Positions 4,514 to 5,484 of a stretch of 5,484 nucleotides of DNA are shown here, piece after piece. The notes below the pieces were generated by a model. It did no database searches. It was not told the DNA's origin and was given only the letters and a program-made list of their open reading frames with translations. The first letter of the stretch is position 1, and each line of letters starts with the position of its first letter. A program made the translations under genes and the position numbers. This DNA is from Pseudomonadota bacterium (GTDB lineage Bacteria; Pseudomonadota; Gammaproteobacteria; Burkholderiales; Burkholderiaceae_C), in the NCBI GenBank assembly GCA_018241985.1, contig JAFECV010000170.1:1-5484 (forward strand), in the 5' to 3' direction.

Positions 4514-5484
4514 ATGCTGGTTCTTAGCGGCTTCAACCACCCCGGCCTGGCCGGCGCCTGCGCGTTGACGATAGGCAATTTCGACGGCATGCACCGCGGC
4601 CACCAGGCGATGCTGGCACTGCTGAACAACGAGGCCCGGCACCGCGGGATTCCGAGCTGCGCGATGACGTTCGAGCCGCATCCGCGCGACTACTTCGCCG
4701 CCGCTCTCGCCAAGCCCGAGCTCGCGCCGGCGCGCATCAGCCCGCTGCGCGACAAGCTCGGCGAGCTCGCCCGCTGCGGCGTCGACCAGGTCGTCGTGAT
4801 GCGCTTCGACGCGCGCTTTGCGTCGCAGCCGCCGCAGGCGTTCATCGACGACGTGCTGGTCCGCGGCCTGGGCACGCGCTACGTGCTGGTCGGCGACGAC
4901 TTCCGCTTCGGCGCGAAGCGCGCCGGCGACTACGCGATGCTGGACGCCGCCGGGCGCAGCCGCGGCTTCGACGTGGCGCGCATGAACAGCTACGAGGTGC
5001 ACGGCCTGCGCGTGTCGAGCTCGGCGGTGCGCGAGGCGCTGGCCGAAGGCCGGCTCGATGACGCGGCCGAGCTGCTGGGCCGGCCCTACGGCATCAGCGG
5101 CCATGTGGTGCGTGGCCGCAGGCTCGGGCGCGAGCTCGGCTTTGCTACGCTGAACCTGCGCTTTTCGCACTGGAAGCCGGCCGCGAGCGGCATCTTCGCG
5201 GTGCGGGTGTCGGGCCTGGCCGACGAGCCCATCGACGGCGTCGCGAACCTGGGGGTGCGCCCGTCGCTGGACCCGAACGACGTGAACGGCGGCCGGGTGC
5301 TGCTCGAAACCCACTGCCTGGCCTGGCCCGAGGCGCTCGGCAGCGACGGGGGCTACGGTAAAATCATCCAGGTGGAGCTGCTGCACAAACTGCACGACGA
5401 ACGCAGGTACGACTCTCTCGCCGAGCTGAAGGCGGGCATCGCGCAGGACTGCATCGACGCGCGCGCCTTTTTCGAGACGCTGCA
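4514..5484 (+). CDS. ribF: Bifunctional riboflavin kinase/FAD synthetase, 3' end beyond the window
   Basis: The enzyme phosphorylates riboflavin to FMN and adenylates FMN to FAD in the cytosol. The frame is open from ATG 4514 to the window edge (323 codons) with no stop, so the last residues are missing. The N-terminal adenylyltransferase domain (about 1-185) shows TIGNFDGMHRGH (19-30) with the HxGH site H27/H30, TFEPHPRDYF (52-61), VGDDFRFGAKRAGD (126-139) and SSSAVRE (168-174). The C-terminal kinase domain (about 186-323) shows LGRPYGISGHVVRG, GFATLNL at 209-215 in place of the usual GFPTANL but keeping T212 and N214, GVANLGVRPS (242-251), and the likely base E265 in LLETH. Family lengths near 310-340 aa suggest only a short tail is lost. 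No clear Shine-Dalgarno precedes the ATG, but the N terminus MLVLSGFNHP fits the family. It diverges from the HNH gene. Confidence 0.96.
   Translation, partial: MLVLSGFNHPGLAGACALTIGNFDGMHRGHQAMLALLNNEARHRGIPSCAMTFEPHPRDYFAAALAKPELAPARISPLRDKLGELARCGVDQVVVMRFDARFASQPPQAFIDDVLVRGLGTRYVLVGDDFRFGAKRAGDYAMLDAAGRSRGFDVARMNSYEVHGLRVSSSAVREALAEGRLDDAAELLGRPYGISGHVVRGRRLGRELGFATLNLRFSHWKPAASGIFAVRVSGLADEPIDGVANLGVRPSLDPNDVNGGRVLLETHCLAWPEALGSDGGYGKIIQVELLHKLHDERRYDSLAELKAGIAQDCIDARAFFETL

Noticed and set aside
4496..5395. Long open frame (299 codons) on the minus strand opposite ribF
   Set aside because: It lies antisense to a gene with all family motifs, its translation is rich in Arg, Ala, His and Val with no recognisable domain, and long antisense open frames are expected at this GC content.

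Overview
This is a GC-rich chromosomal window, with codons ending mostly in G or C. Gene content and protein similarity point to a betaproteobacterium of the order Burkholderiales, most likely family Comamonadaceae. The basis is the DUF480/YceH protein, the HNH protein beside ribF, and two copies of a small GCTA-N7-GATA-(G)CTGCC repeat whose form I recall from that family. No database search was run, so the family placement is an inference.

Layout, left to right. (1) Positions 1-104 hold no gene, only packed inverted repeats that may end transcription of purN. (2) purN lies on the minus strand (105-710) and encodes the folate-dependent GAR transformylase of purine synthesis. (3) yceH (734-1438, plus) diverges from purN with 23 bp between the start codons. 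It encodes a DUF480 double winged-helix protein of unknown role whose linker is built from an in-frame copy of a dispersed repeat. (4) Two acyl-CoA dehydrogenase genes (1454-2632 and 2649-3764, plus) form a tight pair with a likely promoter inside the end of yceH. They look like the large and small subunits of a heteromeric enzyme of the PimC/PimD type: each subunit lacks motifs the other keeps. (5) A 54-bp gap with a perfect 18-bp palindrome separates this operon from a convergent minus-strand gene for a small HNH-endonuclease-fold protein (3819-4376, probable TTG start). (6) A 137-bp divergent regulatory region follows, with an AT-rich core and a repeat remnant. (7) ribF (plus, from 4514, running off the window end) encodes the bifunctional riboflavin kinase/FAD synthetase.

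Functionally the window is mostly housekeeping (purine, FMN and FAD synthesis) with one catabolic operon. The acyl-CoA dehydrogenase is a flavoenzyme, so ribF makes its cofactor, but this is not evidence of a dedicated pathway. I see no phage, transposase, CRISPR array, tRNA or rRNA. I do not see a clearly new multi-gene system. The most interesting signals are the repeat that has become protein sequence in yceH, a second truncated copy touching the ribF start codon, and the clean division of catalytic and FAD-binding motifs between the two dehydrogenase subunits.
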